From NCBI RefSeq assembly GCF_037126465.1, contig NW_026999355.1, positions 372,001-436,000 of the forward strand: DNA of 64,000 nucleotides, given 5' to 3'. Each line of letters begins with the position of its first letter. Positions within the stretch are counted from its first letter, which is position 1. Position numbers and translations under genes: made by a program. Of this stretch, positions 30,118 through 41,062 are shown piece by piece. The DNA comes from Ornithodoros turicata (Eukaryota; Arthropoda; Arachnida; Ixodida; Argasidae). Below the pieces are notes generated by a model. It did not search any database, was not told the origin of the DNA, and saw only the letters and a program-made list of their open reading frames with translations.

Positions 30118-30790
30118 AGAATGAGTGCAGGCATTGACGGTGCTGCATAGGGTTGAACAAGGACCCAAGTAGCCAATGTACCTCGTGCACCCATGCTCTC
30201 TATGCACTGCAAAGCTGCCCTGGAGTCCGTGTATACAACCCACAATCGCGGAGCCTCGTGCAGAGCATACCGCAGGAACGACAAGATGCCGTAAAGCTCG
30301 GCGGACGTAGAAGAAGTGCAACGTGCCAGGCGATACCCGCGAGATGGAATAACGAAGGCGGCCAGTGAACTTACAGGTGTAGAGGACCCGGCGGTGTAGA
30401 CGGCAGTGCAGTGGCGTCATTACGGGGGTGCGGTCCGCACCGGGTGAATCGACGGAAGGGGTGACGCGCCGCACCAATACTGCCGCTCCCGTTCTCTGCG
30501 GCACGATGACGCCAAAAATAACATGAGGAGCCTTCTACGAGGCACATTTTTTTTTTCTGAGTGTAGTGTAATATATTTATTTATCGTGAATCGCCTGGTA
30601 CGGAAAGGGATCCGTTAATGGGGGCATGGGGTGGGGTGGGGGATGACGCAAAGAGCTACCGCAGCGGGTAACGCGTACCCTATAACGACGCCACTGCGGC
30701 AGTGTGCTCAGCGTAGGCGCTTAACATCATGTCCAATGACATCTGGCAAAGGACTGACGGTGGCACCTTATTTTTTTTAAAGTTAAGCCC
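30093..30790 (-). pseudogene. RNase H fragment of an I-like LINE, split by a MITE
   Basis: Minus strand, 5' to 3': a linker, then TAVYTAGSST (the YTDGS motif with the catalytic Asp replaced by Ala), STSAELYGILSFLRYALHE (Glu) and WVVYTDSRAALQ (second Asp). The last catalytic segment is lost beyond about 30120. The frame is interrupted between the linker and YTAGS by the hAT-type MITE at 30409-30696; removing it rejoins the reading frame. Inactive. Confidence 0.7.
30409..30696. mobile_element. 288-bp hAT-type MITE with perfect 8-bp TSD
   Basis: The ends are CAGTGGCGTCATTACGGGGG and the complement of CAGTGGCGTCGTTATAGGG. CGGCAGTG lies on both sides (30401-30408 and 30697-30704). There is no coding capacity, and the host sequence is an RNase H pseudogene. 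An 8-bp duplication together with CAG-starting TIRs assigns it to the hAT type. Confidence 0.85.
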
Positions 30791-31130
30791 CGGAATGCCG
30801 GAGGAGATAGAGGGCAGTGGCAGAGAGCACGGGGGAGACGAAGACACTGTTGGCTTTACTACAAACGAGGGAAATTTTGGCTTTGCTTCGGCAATGATTT
30901 TGTGGAGGTTGCTCTGCTTGCACTAGTAAAGTTTTGCTACCAATGGGTGACGGCGGGGTGATAAGCGATAAGGCGTAAATAGTGACGTATAGTCTCCCCT
31001 CGTCCTGAGAATTTCAGTTGGTATGTCATAAGCTTCGGCGATGGATGACACGGATGGTCACATCTGCGTTTCTGCAGGCCTGGGACGCCAAGACAGATCC
31101 TCAGGCTGTCTTACATACCAGATAACAACG
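30791..31130. other. Unassigned stretch
   Basis: No gene or repeat boundary is recognised in this interval between two LINE remnants. A plus-strand frame at 30729-30926 has no domain and crosses element boundaries. Confidence 0.35.
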
Positions 31131-34100
31131 TTCCAAAGGCAGATTGCTTTTTGTACGTGCATTATACCCTGCGAACAATGCTGAAACTCCGGAAGAGTCG
31201 CTACGGGGGCAGTACAGTCCTAGTGGGCTTACTAGAACTTGACATGCCACTCACCTTGATCATGATCAAAGAGCCGAGTCGCTGTAAGCCAGCGGCGACA
31301 CAGTACTCCCACAGACCCAAATAATGGCTGCTCACGGATGATATATGCACGCAGCCCGGCTTTCACTGCCTGAAAAATAGCCATGCTCCCAACATCTGGG
31401 CCACGAAAGGCCAGCCAGCACCGGCAACGTAATCTACCGAGTCCGAGCTCTTCGCCATACTGACCGCGTTGAACCACATAGCGGTATCAGCGCCTGGCGC
31501 TTTTGTTGTGTTCACGGACAGTAAGGTGGCGCTAGAAGTTCTAGCAAATTATTGTTCCAGGACAATCGGCGGCCTAGACACCATGATAGTCGCAATATAC
31601 AACCAATTTCTATCCTTTGGTCATAGCCTGTGTTTCCAATGGGTACCCAGCCACACCGGCCTGCACGGAAACACCCGCGCAGACGCCTTAGCACGTCGGG
31701 CACATGGGGACGGCACCTCCAATAACTGTCTCCTACCACTTTCAGCCTCATCGTGTCGGTTACAGACACAGCGACTCTGTCATAACGGCACTCAGGAGTT
31801 TCAAGAGGACGCTGTCTGACTGAACGACCATCTCCGGTCTATTGACCCGACAATGGATTTCGTTGCCACACACCCCTGCTCGCGTCAAGAAGCGTCCATT
31901 CTACACCGACTATACGCCTTAATGCTGCCAGGACACCTCTGCTTCTCTGTAAAATGGGTCTTCTCCAGTCGCCCAAATTGCCCAACTTGCGCTATTGAAG
32001 CTGATATTCCACACCTTCTCATCGACTGTCACAGATTCGACACCGCTCGAGCCACGCTGAGACGACGCCTACTCGAGCTGCGGTGCACGGACTTTTCTCT
32101 GGCCACTCTGCTCGGCCCAGTACGACATCACACACAGCGGTCTGTGACCGAAGCAGTTCTGACTTTCTTGAGCGATTCAGGTCCTATGCAGGCTGTGAAC
32201 TCAGTCGTGCAATCTCATTCTTCAGTACCCCACTCTCACCCTCAACGAACCTCATGCTTTCCTTTTAAAGTCATCTTCTGTGATCCATCTCATCATTCTT
32301 TCACCATTTGTTAGTCATCCTTTTTTTTGTTGTCATCTTTGTCTTTAATCTACCTCATACTTCTTTCATCCTTTGTTAGTTTACCCTTTATTTCCTAATT
32401 TCTTTTCTTTTTATTTATTTCTTCACTTTCTTCCTTTCTTTCTTTATTTCTTTCCGGAATAGCAAGCCGACGTCCCGTTTGGCTGACCTTTCCCCCGTAT
32501 TGTTTTCCCTTTTAGTCTAATAAATATACCCCCCCCCCCCAAATTTGGAAGTTAATTTCCGAAATCAGCAATGCTAGTTGCTTCCGCTCTGCGCGTACGA
32601 CCGGCAACGGCTCCAGGTACCTTACGGTGGCCCGATCAACTGGTGGGAGCCCAAATATTTGCGCCACCCTGCTCCACAGTAAAAGTGGAATATGGCATCG
32701 CAAAAAACAATGTTCTGCTGTCTCAGACATGCCACAAGACGGACACCCGTCCGTGCGACATATCCGAAAACGGCGCAAACGTTCACGCAGTGGGAGGACA
32801 CCATGGGCCAGCTTCCAGTGGAGACTAGCGCGCCGTGCATCAAGCCGGCCAGCAGTGATACGCCGCCAGGCGAATTTCGTTGGCACTGCTTGCCTTGCGA
32901 GACCCGGTCGCATTTCCTTGTAGGCGGCGTAGAAATCACGGACGCTCCACAAGGAAATATCTTCACCTGGGCATTAGGCACGCAAGCGCCGCACAACAGC
33001 AACACAAGCACAAAAATAAGCAGGGAGTACTTCCGCCCCGGGGCGAAGCTCGGGACTTTCTAGGAACCACCTGGCGGAGTATCCTAGGAAATACTGCACT
33101 AATGCGCAGGCCGGGTGCTCTGACGCACGGAGCGCCTCAAAGAGAATACGCGATTGGAGCGCCAAGCACTTTTCTGACACAGCTGGTACTCCGAAGCCAC
33201 CCAGACCACGGCTTCGGTGTAGTTGAGACCTACAGACCCATTCAACGGATCCGCCACACAGAAAGCGGAACGCGTGTCGCGTGATAGCAGCTTGTATTAC
33301 CGCTGGCGGGGATGAAACAGCCGCTAAAACCACAAGCGACTGTTACCATATGCTGCTAACAGCCGTGCCCGAAAAGTGATCGGCAGGTCAACAAACTTAA
33401 GCTCTCGCAGCACAGCACTACAGCGGCTGAATACTCGAGGCCAGTTGACAGCTGATACCTCTGCGCTTAACCTGAGGTCTTACAGGAACCTGAAACGGTG
33501 CAGCACAGGTTGGCTGAACATTTAAAAAAGTGCGACACTTTTGGACCTATTCAATCTTGCCCCAGAAACTGTACCGTAGTCTTCAAACGCTTTCAACACT
33601 GGCTCAAGGGAACTCTCGCGCGGTAGTATGACGGAGACATCATCAGCGTACGCAAACACAGGCGGTGGGCATCTATCAGGTAGCCTTAGGATAACTGAGA
33701 GAGAACAAATTCTCTCGAGGAGAGGGTTGATGGCAAGGGCATACAAGGCGGGGCAGAGAGGGCATCCTTGTCGGACACCACACCCCACACGTAACGTCAA
33801 ACGCAGACGATAGACCACCAGCTACGGAAACGACACTTTTTGCGCCTTTGTATAACACCTCAACAAAGCGCACTCAACCATCGGCGAAACCACATGCCCC
33901 CAGTGTTGAAAATAGGTATATGTGGCACACACGATCGAATGCCTTCGACTGATCGAAGGAAGCCACCACTGCTGCTGTGCGTGAACACATTATCCAATGG
34001 ATGGCATCACGTATCGCTATCCTGTGGGGGTCTGACGACCTGCCAGGGACAGAACAGGCCTGGCACGGGTGTAGCACCTTTTCTAAGTGCGGCGAAACAC

Positions 34101-35650
34101 GCAAAACAAGTGCCTTGGCTAGGATTTTGTTGTCGCATGCCAATAGAGTGATAGGCCGGTATGCACCCGGATCCCGTTTTCTGGACGGGTCCTTGCTCAA
34201 GAGGACGATAACTCCACTCTGCATGCTAGAACATAGCATTCATCGGGAGAGCATAGATTAAATGCCCGAGTCAAACAGTTACCAATTACCCTCCAGAAAC
34301 GTTTGTAGAACTCAACTGGGAGGCCATCAACGTCGGGACATTTTCCGTTCGGCATTGAGGAGACAGCTGCTAGAATCTCTTGTTGCGTGAGCGGCCCCGA
34401 GCCTACATGCTCTATCTTTTCCTCTGGCAGTGGGCATTCCCAGCTGATAACGGGCTCGTCGGTTGATGACTCCTCGTAAAGGGCCGCGCAATGCTCACGC
34501 ATCGCTGCTTGAATGTCATCAGGTTCGGTTAGAAGTGAGCCGTCAGCTGACCGGAGCTCGGCTATGCTGGAGCCCGGATTTCCTGCCACATAGCGCTCAA
34601 TAGCATGCGGGAGCAATAAGCTTCCCAACACCAGCGCTCGACGTTTCTTTGCGCTACGAACTTTCGCCAAGAGTGCATACGAAGAGACGCAAGGCGCCTT
34701 TGCACATCCTCTATCTCAGAGACAGTATCATGGCTGCGAGAGCCAGGGCGGCGAAGAATAGCTAATACCTGCCTGAGTGCATCTCTACACTGCCGATGTT
34801 CACGCGCACGCTGTCTCCCCCAAGACCGAAGGCGGTGTGCTGCTCCTTGCTTCAAAGCCTCCCAGTGATCCGGCCCAAAATCGGGTGCGGAACACTGTTC
34901 CGATAGCCAATCTTGCATACCACTTTTAATTTCGGGATCCTCGAGCAAGGACACGTTCAGTCGCCAAAAACAATGGAAACTTTAGCAGGCCAGATAGGGA
35001 CAAAAGAACGCAGTGATGATCTGTAAGATCCCCAGCAGGTCGTGTCGCACAACTAGAGATGAAGTATGCCAAGCCTGGCGAGACATAAATTCTGTCTAGT
35101 CGGCTGTGGTGGCCACGTGTGTTAAACCAGGCGAACTCATACGCATTACCATGTACGTGGGACCAAGTATCAATCAAACCAATCGAGTTCACCAGGCGCT
35201 CCAGCTCTCTGTTCGCCTGTCGTCCGTGCTGGCGGTCAATCGTACAGTTAAAATCACCTGCAAAAATTAAGTTCTGATTATTATAAAAACCGTGTCAATT
35301 CTGCGAAAAAAAATCAGAGCGCTCATCGCGGCGCACGCGGGCGTAAACATTGACAACACGCAGTGTTTTACTCTCGTGTTCCAGCTCAACAGCCACCACC
35401 CTTCACTCGGTGTCCGTGTGGAACCACCTGATAGATCCCCGAAACTACTGAAAAACTAAAATTCACACACCAGCTCCGTGAGGCGAACCACAGCTAAAGA
35501 ACGCCCTGAGCCCATGCGAAACCTCTAAAGACTTTATAGCCCTACCGGATGGGGACCCGGTTTCTTGCAGGAGAAGGATGTCTATACGCGAGCAGAGCTT
35601 GCCCAGTCGATAACTTCTGCTTTTTTGGGAAAAATCTTCCCGGAACACCG
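31130..35650 (-). pseudogene. Tx1-like LINE copy 2, heavily frameshifted
   Basis: This is a diverged copy of the ORF2 at 36454-39858, broken into at least seven frame segments. From 5' (right) to 3': endonuclease start with ILLLQETGSPSGRAIKSLE (35560), TRGHHSRLDRIYVSPGL (about 35080), LTDHHCVLLSLSG, RT motifs FDQSKAFDRVCHIYLFS (33920) and PPPVFAYADDVSVILPRESS (33660), zinc motif CPSCGMSETAEHCFLRC (32760) and C-terminal CRRWLTATRLFDHDQGEW (31260). It has no ORF1. A plus-strand I-like LINE fragment (31430-32540) is inserted near the C-terminus between INFQIW and the CRCWLAFRGPD segment. Inactive. Confidence 0.8.
31430..32540 (+). pseudogene. 5'-truncated I-like LINE (RNase H to 3' end)
   Basis: The fragment begins inside RNase H (STESELFAILTALNH, catalytic Glu). 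It continues with FVVFTDSKVALEVL (Asp) and WVPSHTGLHGNTRADALARR (last Asp), then, after a frame change near 31830, the C-terminal CPTCAIEADIPHLLIDC motif. A C/T-rich 3' UTR, AATAGCAAGCCGAC, AATAAATATA and a run of twelve C follow. It closely parallels the 9-11 kb LINE. Inserted in opposite orientation into Tx1-like copy 2, it lost about 8 bp of target (ACGGATCC present in the intact copy) instead of duplicating it. Confidence 0.8.
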
Positions 35651-36177
35651 TAAGCGATGCTGTCCCGACGACCGTTTGATAGGCCTGCTGAACCCACGCA
35701 ACAGCTCATGGGAACTTACAGCGCACCGTCCTCGGTAGCTCAGTCGGTAACGGGCTGGCCTGCTGAGCTCAAGATCGCAGGTTCGATCCCGGCAGAGGGA
35801 GGTAGCAATATGGGGGAGGTAAACACTGCTTCCAGCACCGTGTGTCGGAGATTTCCGGCGCACGTCAAAAGAACCTCAGGTGGTCCAAATTACACGCAGT
35901 CCGACCCTGCGGCTCTTGCAACATGTCGCCACACTGCGCAGACAAACCTTGTATCGCCAACTGTAGGATGGGACAAGCTCTTTAGAAAAAATCATCCCGG
36001 AAACAACACCGCAAGCGATGCTGCCCCGACGACCGTTTTACGGGCCGCGCATTCCAAGACACGGCCCACCCGGGGGCGGACCGCGTTATCAAGGGGCCCT
36101 TCTCGGACAAGCTAGCTCTTTAGAAAAAAATCTTCCCGGAAACAACACCGCAAGCGATGTTGCCCCGACGACCGCAA
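35651..36177. repeat. Three spaced copies of a ~50 bp motif
   Basis: TTCCCGGAA...CACCG(C/T)AAGCGATG(C/T)TG(C/T)CCCGACGACCG occurs at about 35630-35675, 35990-36035 and 36130-36172, each preceded by an A-rich CTTTAGAAAAAA-type lead in the last two. They flank the tRNA-SINE and precede the full-length Tx1-like LINE. The first begins inside the broken endonuclease of copy 2. The origin is uncertain; they may be segments of a duplicated LINE 5' region or target. Confidence 0.55.
35727..35940 (+). mobile_element. tRNA-derived SINE with conserved core
   Basis: The head has an A box (TAGCTCAGTCGGTA, 35736-35749) and a B box (GGTTCGATCCC, 35780-35790). The body contains GGCGCACGTCAAAAGAACCT and CAGGTGGTCCAAATTA, a core shared by widespread arthropod SINEs. 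It is not a functional tRNA gene because the acceptor stem and 3' end do not pair properly. Its family differs from the SINE at 8655. Confidence 0.75.
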
Positions 36178-36453
36178 GCTAGCTTGCGTATTGGCATCGA
36201 GGCGGAAGACCAGTCACAAGGACTGGCTCCCATATAGCTAGCTAGCTAGCACGCAAGCTGTGTATTGTCATCAAGCAGGAGAGCTACCTATGGAGGTAGT
36301 CCCCTTTGGACAGACACTAACTTTACGTTACAGTCCTACAAGCTAGATACCAACACTCTCTAGGAGAGTTTGCTTTTCGTACTGACCATACCAAGCGAAC
36401 AATCCAAACACGGGAGAGCCGCTGCAGAGTGCAGTACGGTCCTAGCGAGCTGG

Positions 36454-39400
36454 CTAGAACATGATTTGCCACTCACCCTGAACGTGGCGGAAAAGACGAG
36501 TAGACGTCAGCCAGCGGCGAGAGCACTCCACAAGACCATACAGTGCTTGCTCACGGACAATGTGGCTACGAAGCCCTGACCTGACAGCCTGAAATATAGC
36601 TGCGTCTCCGAAGTCTGGGCCACCGAAAGCCAGCCGGCAACGACGGATCCAAATTTGAAAGTTAATCTCGGTAATTAATAAAGCCAATTGTTTACGCTGA
36701 ACGCGCGGAACAGGCAACGGTTCCAGGAACTGTACGGTGGCCCAGGCGACAGTCGACAGCTGAAATATCTGGGTTACTCTGCGCCACAGCAAAAGAGGAA
36801 CACGACAACGCCGGAAACAGTGCTCTGCGGTTTCACACATCCCGCAAGACGGGCAACCGTCAGAGCGAGAGATGTGAAAGCGGTGTAGTCGCTCGCGAAG
36901 AGGAAGAACGTTGTGGGCCAACTTCCACTGAAGACTGGCGCGGCGTGCATCTAGCCAGCCCGCAGTGATTCGACGCCAAGACAGCTTCGACGGCACCGAA
37001 GGAACTGGGGGACCAGACTCCAACTCCCGGATAGCTGTATAAAAATCGCTGACAGCCCATAACTGGAGGTCAGCGTCCGGAAGCTGGAGTCGCAAACGCC
37101 GTACAACATCAACACAAGCACTGTATTGATGAGGCAGGACTTCGGACCTAGGCCGAAACCTTGGGCTCTCAACGAACCACCTGGTAGCACATCCCAGAGA
37201 GTACTGCACTAATGCGCACGCTGGGTGTTCGGGAGTGTGCAATGCCTCGAAATAAACGCGCGACTGAAGTGCAAGACATTTGTCGAGCACCACCGGCAAG
37301 GCTAAGCCGCCCTGGTCACGTCTACGGTGCAAGCGAGATCTCGCGACCCACTCCACCGAACCGCCCCAGAGGAAACGGAACGCGTGCCTCGTGATGGCAG
37401 TACGGATTAGTGGTGGCGGCGTGGCAACGACTCCTAAAAACCACAAGCGACTGTAGTACCAGGCGAGTAGCAGATGAGCACGAAACGTGATGGGTAAATC
37501 AACAAACTTAAGCTGCCGCAGGACAGCTCTGCAACGGTTAAACACTCGTGGCCAATTTACGGTAGATATTCCAGTGCAATCAAAAGTCACGCCAAGAATT
37601 TTGACTTCAGGCCTCACTGGAACACAGAAAGGAGCTCCGCAGGAAGGCTGGTGGTTCAAAAACAGTGCTGCACTTTTTGACCTATTCAGTCTTGCCCCTG
37701 AAACGGCTCCGTAGTCCTCAAACGCCTTCAAAACGGGCCCTAGGGAACACTCGCGAGAAACGATCACAGAGATGTCATCCGCGAACGCAAAAACAGGTGG
37801 GGGGCATCCATTGGGCAGTGGCAATGTAACAGGAAGCGAGCACAGTCTCTCGAGTAGAGGGTTGATGGCAATGGTGTACAAGGCGGGAGAGAGGGGACAT
37901 CCTTGACGGACCCCACAAGTTACATCAAAGGGGGACGACAGTCCGCCAGCGACAGAGACAACGCTTCTAGCGCCCCTATACAACGTTTCCACATACCTGG
38001 TCCAAGCAACGGCGAACCCATATGCCCTCAGCCGAGAGAACAGGTATGCGTGTCGCACGCGATCGAATGCCTTGGACTGATCGAATGACGCCAGCACAGC
38101 GGGGGCATGACCACTGTTAATCCAGTGGATGGCATCACGAAGAGCGATTCTATGAAGGTCTGAGGACCTGCCGGGGACGGAACATGCTTGGCAAGGATGT
38201 AACACCTTCTCCAACAGAGGTGAAACGCGCAATAGAAGAGTTTTAGCTAGGATCTTATAATCGCTCGTCAGTAAAGTAATCGGACGATAAGCATCTGGGT
38301 CCAGTTTTCGAGACTTGTCTTTGCACAGAAGAACAACAACACCATTCTGCATGCTGGGGCATAGTAACCCCTGGGATAAGCAGATGTTAAAAACCCGAGT
38401 CATGCAAGAACCAATCACACTCCAGAAGCGCTTGTAAAACTCAACTGGGAGGCCATCAATGCCAGGGCACTTTCCGCTCGCCATTGAGGAGACAGACGTA
38501 AAAACTTCATTTTGCGTGAGCGGCCCTGAGTCAACATGCTCCATTTGTTTCGCCGGCAGTGGGCACTCTCGGCTGACAACAGGCTCGTCGTGAGGTGACT
38601 CCTGATAAAGGGCCGCGCAATGCTCACGCATTGCTTCCTGAATGTCACCGGGATCAGTCAGAAGTGAGCCGTCAGCTGACCGGAGCTCAGTAATTCCGAA
38701 GTCCGGATTTTCTGCCACATAGCGCTTGAGCAACACACGGGAGCAATATGACTCCCGGCACCAGCGCACCACATTGCGTTGCGCAACAAATTTGCGCCAG
38801 GACTGCATTCGCAGAGAGGCTAGGCGCCTCCGCACGTCCTCGATATCGGACGCAGATTCAGGACTGCGTGAGTCAGGGTGGCGAAGCACAGCTAACACCT
38901 GCCTGAGTGCATCTCTACACTGCCGGTGTTCACGCGCGCGCTGTCTGCCCCAATGCCGAAAACGGTGTGCTGCACCCAGCTTTAGAGCCTCCCAGTGACT
39001 AGGCCCGAAATCGGGCGCGGAACAAACATCCGCAAGCCAATTTTTTACGTCGTTTTTAATTTCAGGGTCGTTGAGCAAAGACACGTTCAGGCGCCAAAAA
39101 CTGGAGCCAGAGCGAAAATTTAACAGGCCAGATAAAGATAATAGAACACCAACATGATCCGTGAGATCCCCAGCAGGTCGCGTCATACAGCGGGTGATGA
39201 AACCCGACAGCCCTGGCGAGACGTAAAATCTGTCCAATCGGCTGTGGCGACCCCGGGAATCAACCCAGGTGAATTCATAGGCATTCCCGTTGACGTGCGA
39301 CCAAGCATCAATGAAACCAACAGAATTTACTAAGCGCTCAAGCTCTCTATTCGCTTGTCTGCCGTGCTGTCGGTCTATCGTGCAGTTGAAGTCGCCCGCA

Positions 39401-39858
39401 AAGAGTAGATTTTGGTTACCATAGAAAAAAGGATCAATTGTGCGAAAGAAATCGGAGCGCTCACTGCGACGGGTAGGGGCGTAAACATTAACAATCCGAA
39501 AAGCACAACTGCCGTACTCTAACTCTACCGCCACAACCCTACCTTCGGTGTCTGTGTCGAACCACCGGACGGTACCCCGGAATGACGGCAACACTAGAAT
39601 ACCCACGCCTGCTCTGTGTGGCGAGCCAGGACTGAAAAAAGCTCTGAGCCCATGTGAATCTTCAAGGGACTTGATCGCACGCCCGGAAAGACAACCAGTC
39701 TCTTGAAGAAGGATAACGTCCGCACCCGCCAACTTTGCCCAATCGACAACCTCCACCTGCTTGGCCTCCCTGCTAAACCCCCGGACGTTTAAGGTTGCAA
39801 GACTGAACAGAGACATTAAAAGGGAAGGAAATGCAGCGAGTTGAACACTAGGACTCAT
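36454..39858 (-). CDS. Tx1-like LINE ORF2: endonuclease-reverse transcriptase, intact
   Basis: 1134 codons from the ATG at 39858. I choose this start because it overlaps the ORF1 stop (ATGAGTCCTAG); an in-frame ATG at 39945 would add 29 residues inside ORF1. The N-terminal ~230 residues are the endonuclease: LATLNVRGFS, VILLQETG (metal-binding Glu), FAGDFNCTIDRQHG, SRLDRFYVSPGL and a TDH in place of the usual SDH near its end. RT follows: ITLLTSDYKILAK, ASFDQSKAFDRVRH (Asp), GVRQGCPLSPALYTIAINPL and VFAFADDISVIV (Asp pair). Near the C-terminus is CPSCGMCETAEHCFRRC, a likely zinc site. No RNase H is present. The protein carries out target nicking and target-primed reverse transcription. Confidence 0.9.
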   Translation of the reverse strand: MSPSVQLAAFPSLLMSLFSLATLNVRGFSREAKQVEVVDWAKLAGADVILLQETGCLSGRAIKSLEDSHGLRAFFSPGSPHRAGVGILVLPSFRGTVRWFDTDTEGRVVAVELEYGSCAFRIVNVYAPTRRSERSDFFRTIDPFFYGNQNLLFAGDFNCTIDRQHGRQANRELERLVNSVGFIDAWSHVNGNAYEFTWVDSRGRHSRLDRFYVSPGLSGFITRCMTRPAGDLTDHVGVLLSLSGLLNFRSGSSFWRLNVSLLNDPEIKNDVKNWLADVCSAPDFGPSHWEALKLGAAHRFRHWGRQRAREHRQCRDALRQVLAVLRHPDSRSPESASDIEDVRRRLASLRMQSWRKFVAQRNVVRWCRESYCSRVLLKRYVAENPDFGITELRSADGSLLTDPGDIQEAMREHCAALYQESPHDEPVVSRECPLPAKQMEHVDSGPLTQNEVFTSVSSMASGKCPGIDGLPVEFYKRFWSVIGSCMTRVFNICLSQGLLCPSMQNGVVVLLCKDKSRKLDPDAYRPITLLTSDYKILAKTLLLRVSPLLEKVLHPCQACSVPGRSSDLHRIALRDAIHWINSGHAPAVLASFDQSKAFDRVRHAYLFSRLRAYGFAVAWTRYVETLYRGARSVVSVAGGLSSPFDVTCGVRQGCPLSPALYTIAINPLLERLCSLPVTLPLPNGCPPPVFAFADDISVIVSRECSLGPVLKAFEDYGAVSGARLNRSKSAALFLNHQPSCGAPFCVPVRPEVKILGVTFDCTGISTVNWPRVFNRCRAVLRQLKFVDLPITFRAHLLLAWYYSRLWFLGVVATPPPLIRTAITRHAFRFLWGGSVEWVARSRLHRRRDQGGLALPVVLDKCLALQSRVYFEALHTPEHPACALVQYSLGCATRWFVESPRFRPRSEVLPHQYSACVDVVRRLRLQLPDADLQLWAVSDFYTAIRELESGPPVPSVPSKLSWRRITAGWLDARRASLQWKLAHNVLPLRERLHRFHISRSDGCPSCGMCETAEHCFRRCRVPLLLWRRVTQIFQLSTVAWATVQFLEPLPVPRVQRKQLALLITEINFQIWIRRCRLAFGGPDFGDAAIFQAVRSGLRSHIVREQALYGLVECSRRWLTSTRLFRHVQGEWQIMF

Positions 39859-41062
39859 CGTCCATTTGAGAGTCATCATGCACTTCGGAGCCGTCCGAGG
39901 CCACACGCATACGTTTAGCGACAGAGGCCGGAAAATCCCTATCACCCACGTGCACTATCTTGGGGTCCTCATCAATTACCAAGCGCTCGGAGTCTGAGGA
40001 CGCAACACTGTCATCGTCCTCACCGATAGCCTCGGTAATCTGGGAGTTACACCCTGCCACAACGCCACCAACGACAGCACCCGTGCGCTCAACTGGAGAA
40101 GCATCTGTTGCATCAAGAGCACCGCCACTGACTACGGCTACTGCTACGGCTGCAACACTAACAGCACAAGCAGAACTTGTAACGGCGCTAACAGCAGAGA
40201 CACCTGCAACGGTGTCATCGGTATCTGCTCTGTCACCACTAACTACGTCTCCACTACCATTATCGCTGCCAGCACTAACAGCGAAAGGCACTTCCGCCAC
40301 ACTAACGGTATCGTGAGGCACTCCCACTGAACGCACTCCCACCTCAGCCGTGGCACTCTCGTTCGCGAGCGCCTGCACGGGAGGCGCTCCATCGGGAGCA
40401 ATTGATAGCACACTGCTACCAGAAACACGGGACGCCCAAGTTGTGGCCACACATTCGGACAAAGCATGATCCCCGCCACAGCGCTTACACGAAGCATCAC
40501 ACCTCTCGTGCCCAAAGTCACCACAGCGAGCACACACTGGGACCACGCAGTCTTTTTTGAAGTGGCCCTCTCCGCCACACCGCATACAAACTCGTTTGAT
40601 ACCGTCATAGTTTACGGTCAAACGCTTACCACGCACACTTATGAAGTTCGGAACTGGGGTCCGCATTTCCATAAGAGCGCGCCGATTGCCCGTTTCAATA
40701 CCCTCTAGCTCCTTCTGAGGGAAGGTCTCGCGGGCTACTTTGGTGACAGGACCGTACTCAGTAAGAACGGCCTCCACAGCTACATCAGGGATGCCATCTG
40801 GCACCGATATAACTGAAACTGTGACCAAGTTGGACTCCAACGAGACCAACTCGATCACATTGCCCTTCACTGTGAGCGACCCCAGGGACTTAAGCTTCTC
40901 AGCACCAGACCTGGTCTTCACAATCAGATCACATGCTCCACCACCAATGTGGCGCATGCTTTTCACTACTTTCCCTGCCTTCTTGACAAGAGGAAGTAGG
41001 AAGTCCACTCGTGACACTGCCGGAGGCCGACTGGCCATAGGAACAGGTGGCGAAGACGCCAA
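39848..41062 (-). CDS. Tx1-like LINE ORF1: CCHC Gag-like protein, intact
   Basis: 404 codons. Residues ~10-160 have the layout of the RRM-like RNA-binding region of Tx1-type ORF1 proteins (VDFLLPLVKKAGKVVKS, VIELVSLESNLVTVSVISVP, VEAVLTEYGPVTKVARE), also seen in the host protein ZCCHC3. Three zinc knuckles follow: CMRCGGEGHFKKDC, CARCGDFGHERCDASC and CKRCGGDHALSEC. The C-terminal 170 residues are low-complexity Ala/Val/Ser/Asp. An 11-nt overlap with ORF2 suggests coupled translation. The role inferred from the family is binding LINE RNA in the transposition particle. Confidence 0.85.
   Translation of the reverse strand: MASSPPVPMASRPPAVSRVDFLLPLVKKAGKVVKSMRHIGGGACDLIVKTRSGAEKLKSLGSLTVKGNVIELVSLESNLVTVSVISVPDGIPDVAVEAVLTEYGPVTKVARETFPQKELEGIETGNRRALMEMRTPVPNFISVRGKRLTVNYDGIKRVCMRCGGEGHFKKDCVVPVCARCGDFGHERCDASCKRCGGDHALSECVATTWASRVSGSSVLSIAPDGAPPVQALANESATAEVGVRSVGVPHDTVSVAEVPFAVSAGSDNGSGDVVSGDRADTDDTVAGVSAVSAVTSSACAVSVAAVAVAVVSGGALDATDASPVERTGAVVGGVVAGCNSQITEAIGEDDDSVASSDSERLVIDEDPKIVHVGDRDFPASVAKRMRVASDGSEVHDDSQMDDES

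Noticed and set aside
35727..35800. Functional tRNA gene
   Set aside because: A and B boxes are good but acceptor and anticodon stems do not pair well and the sequence continues into a SINE core.
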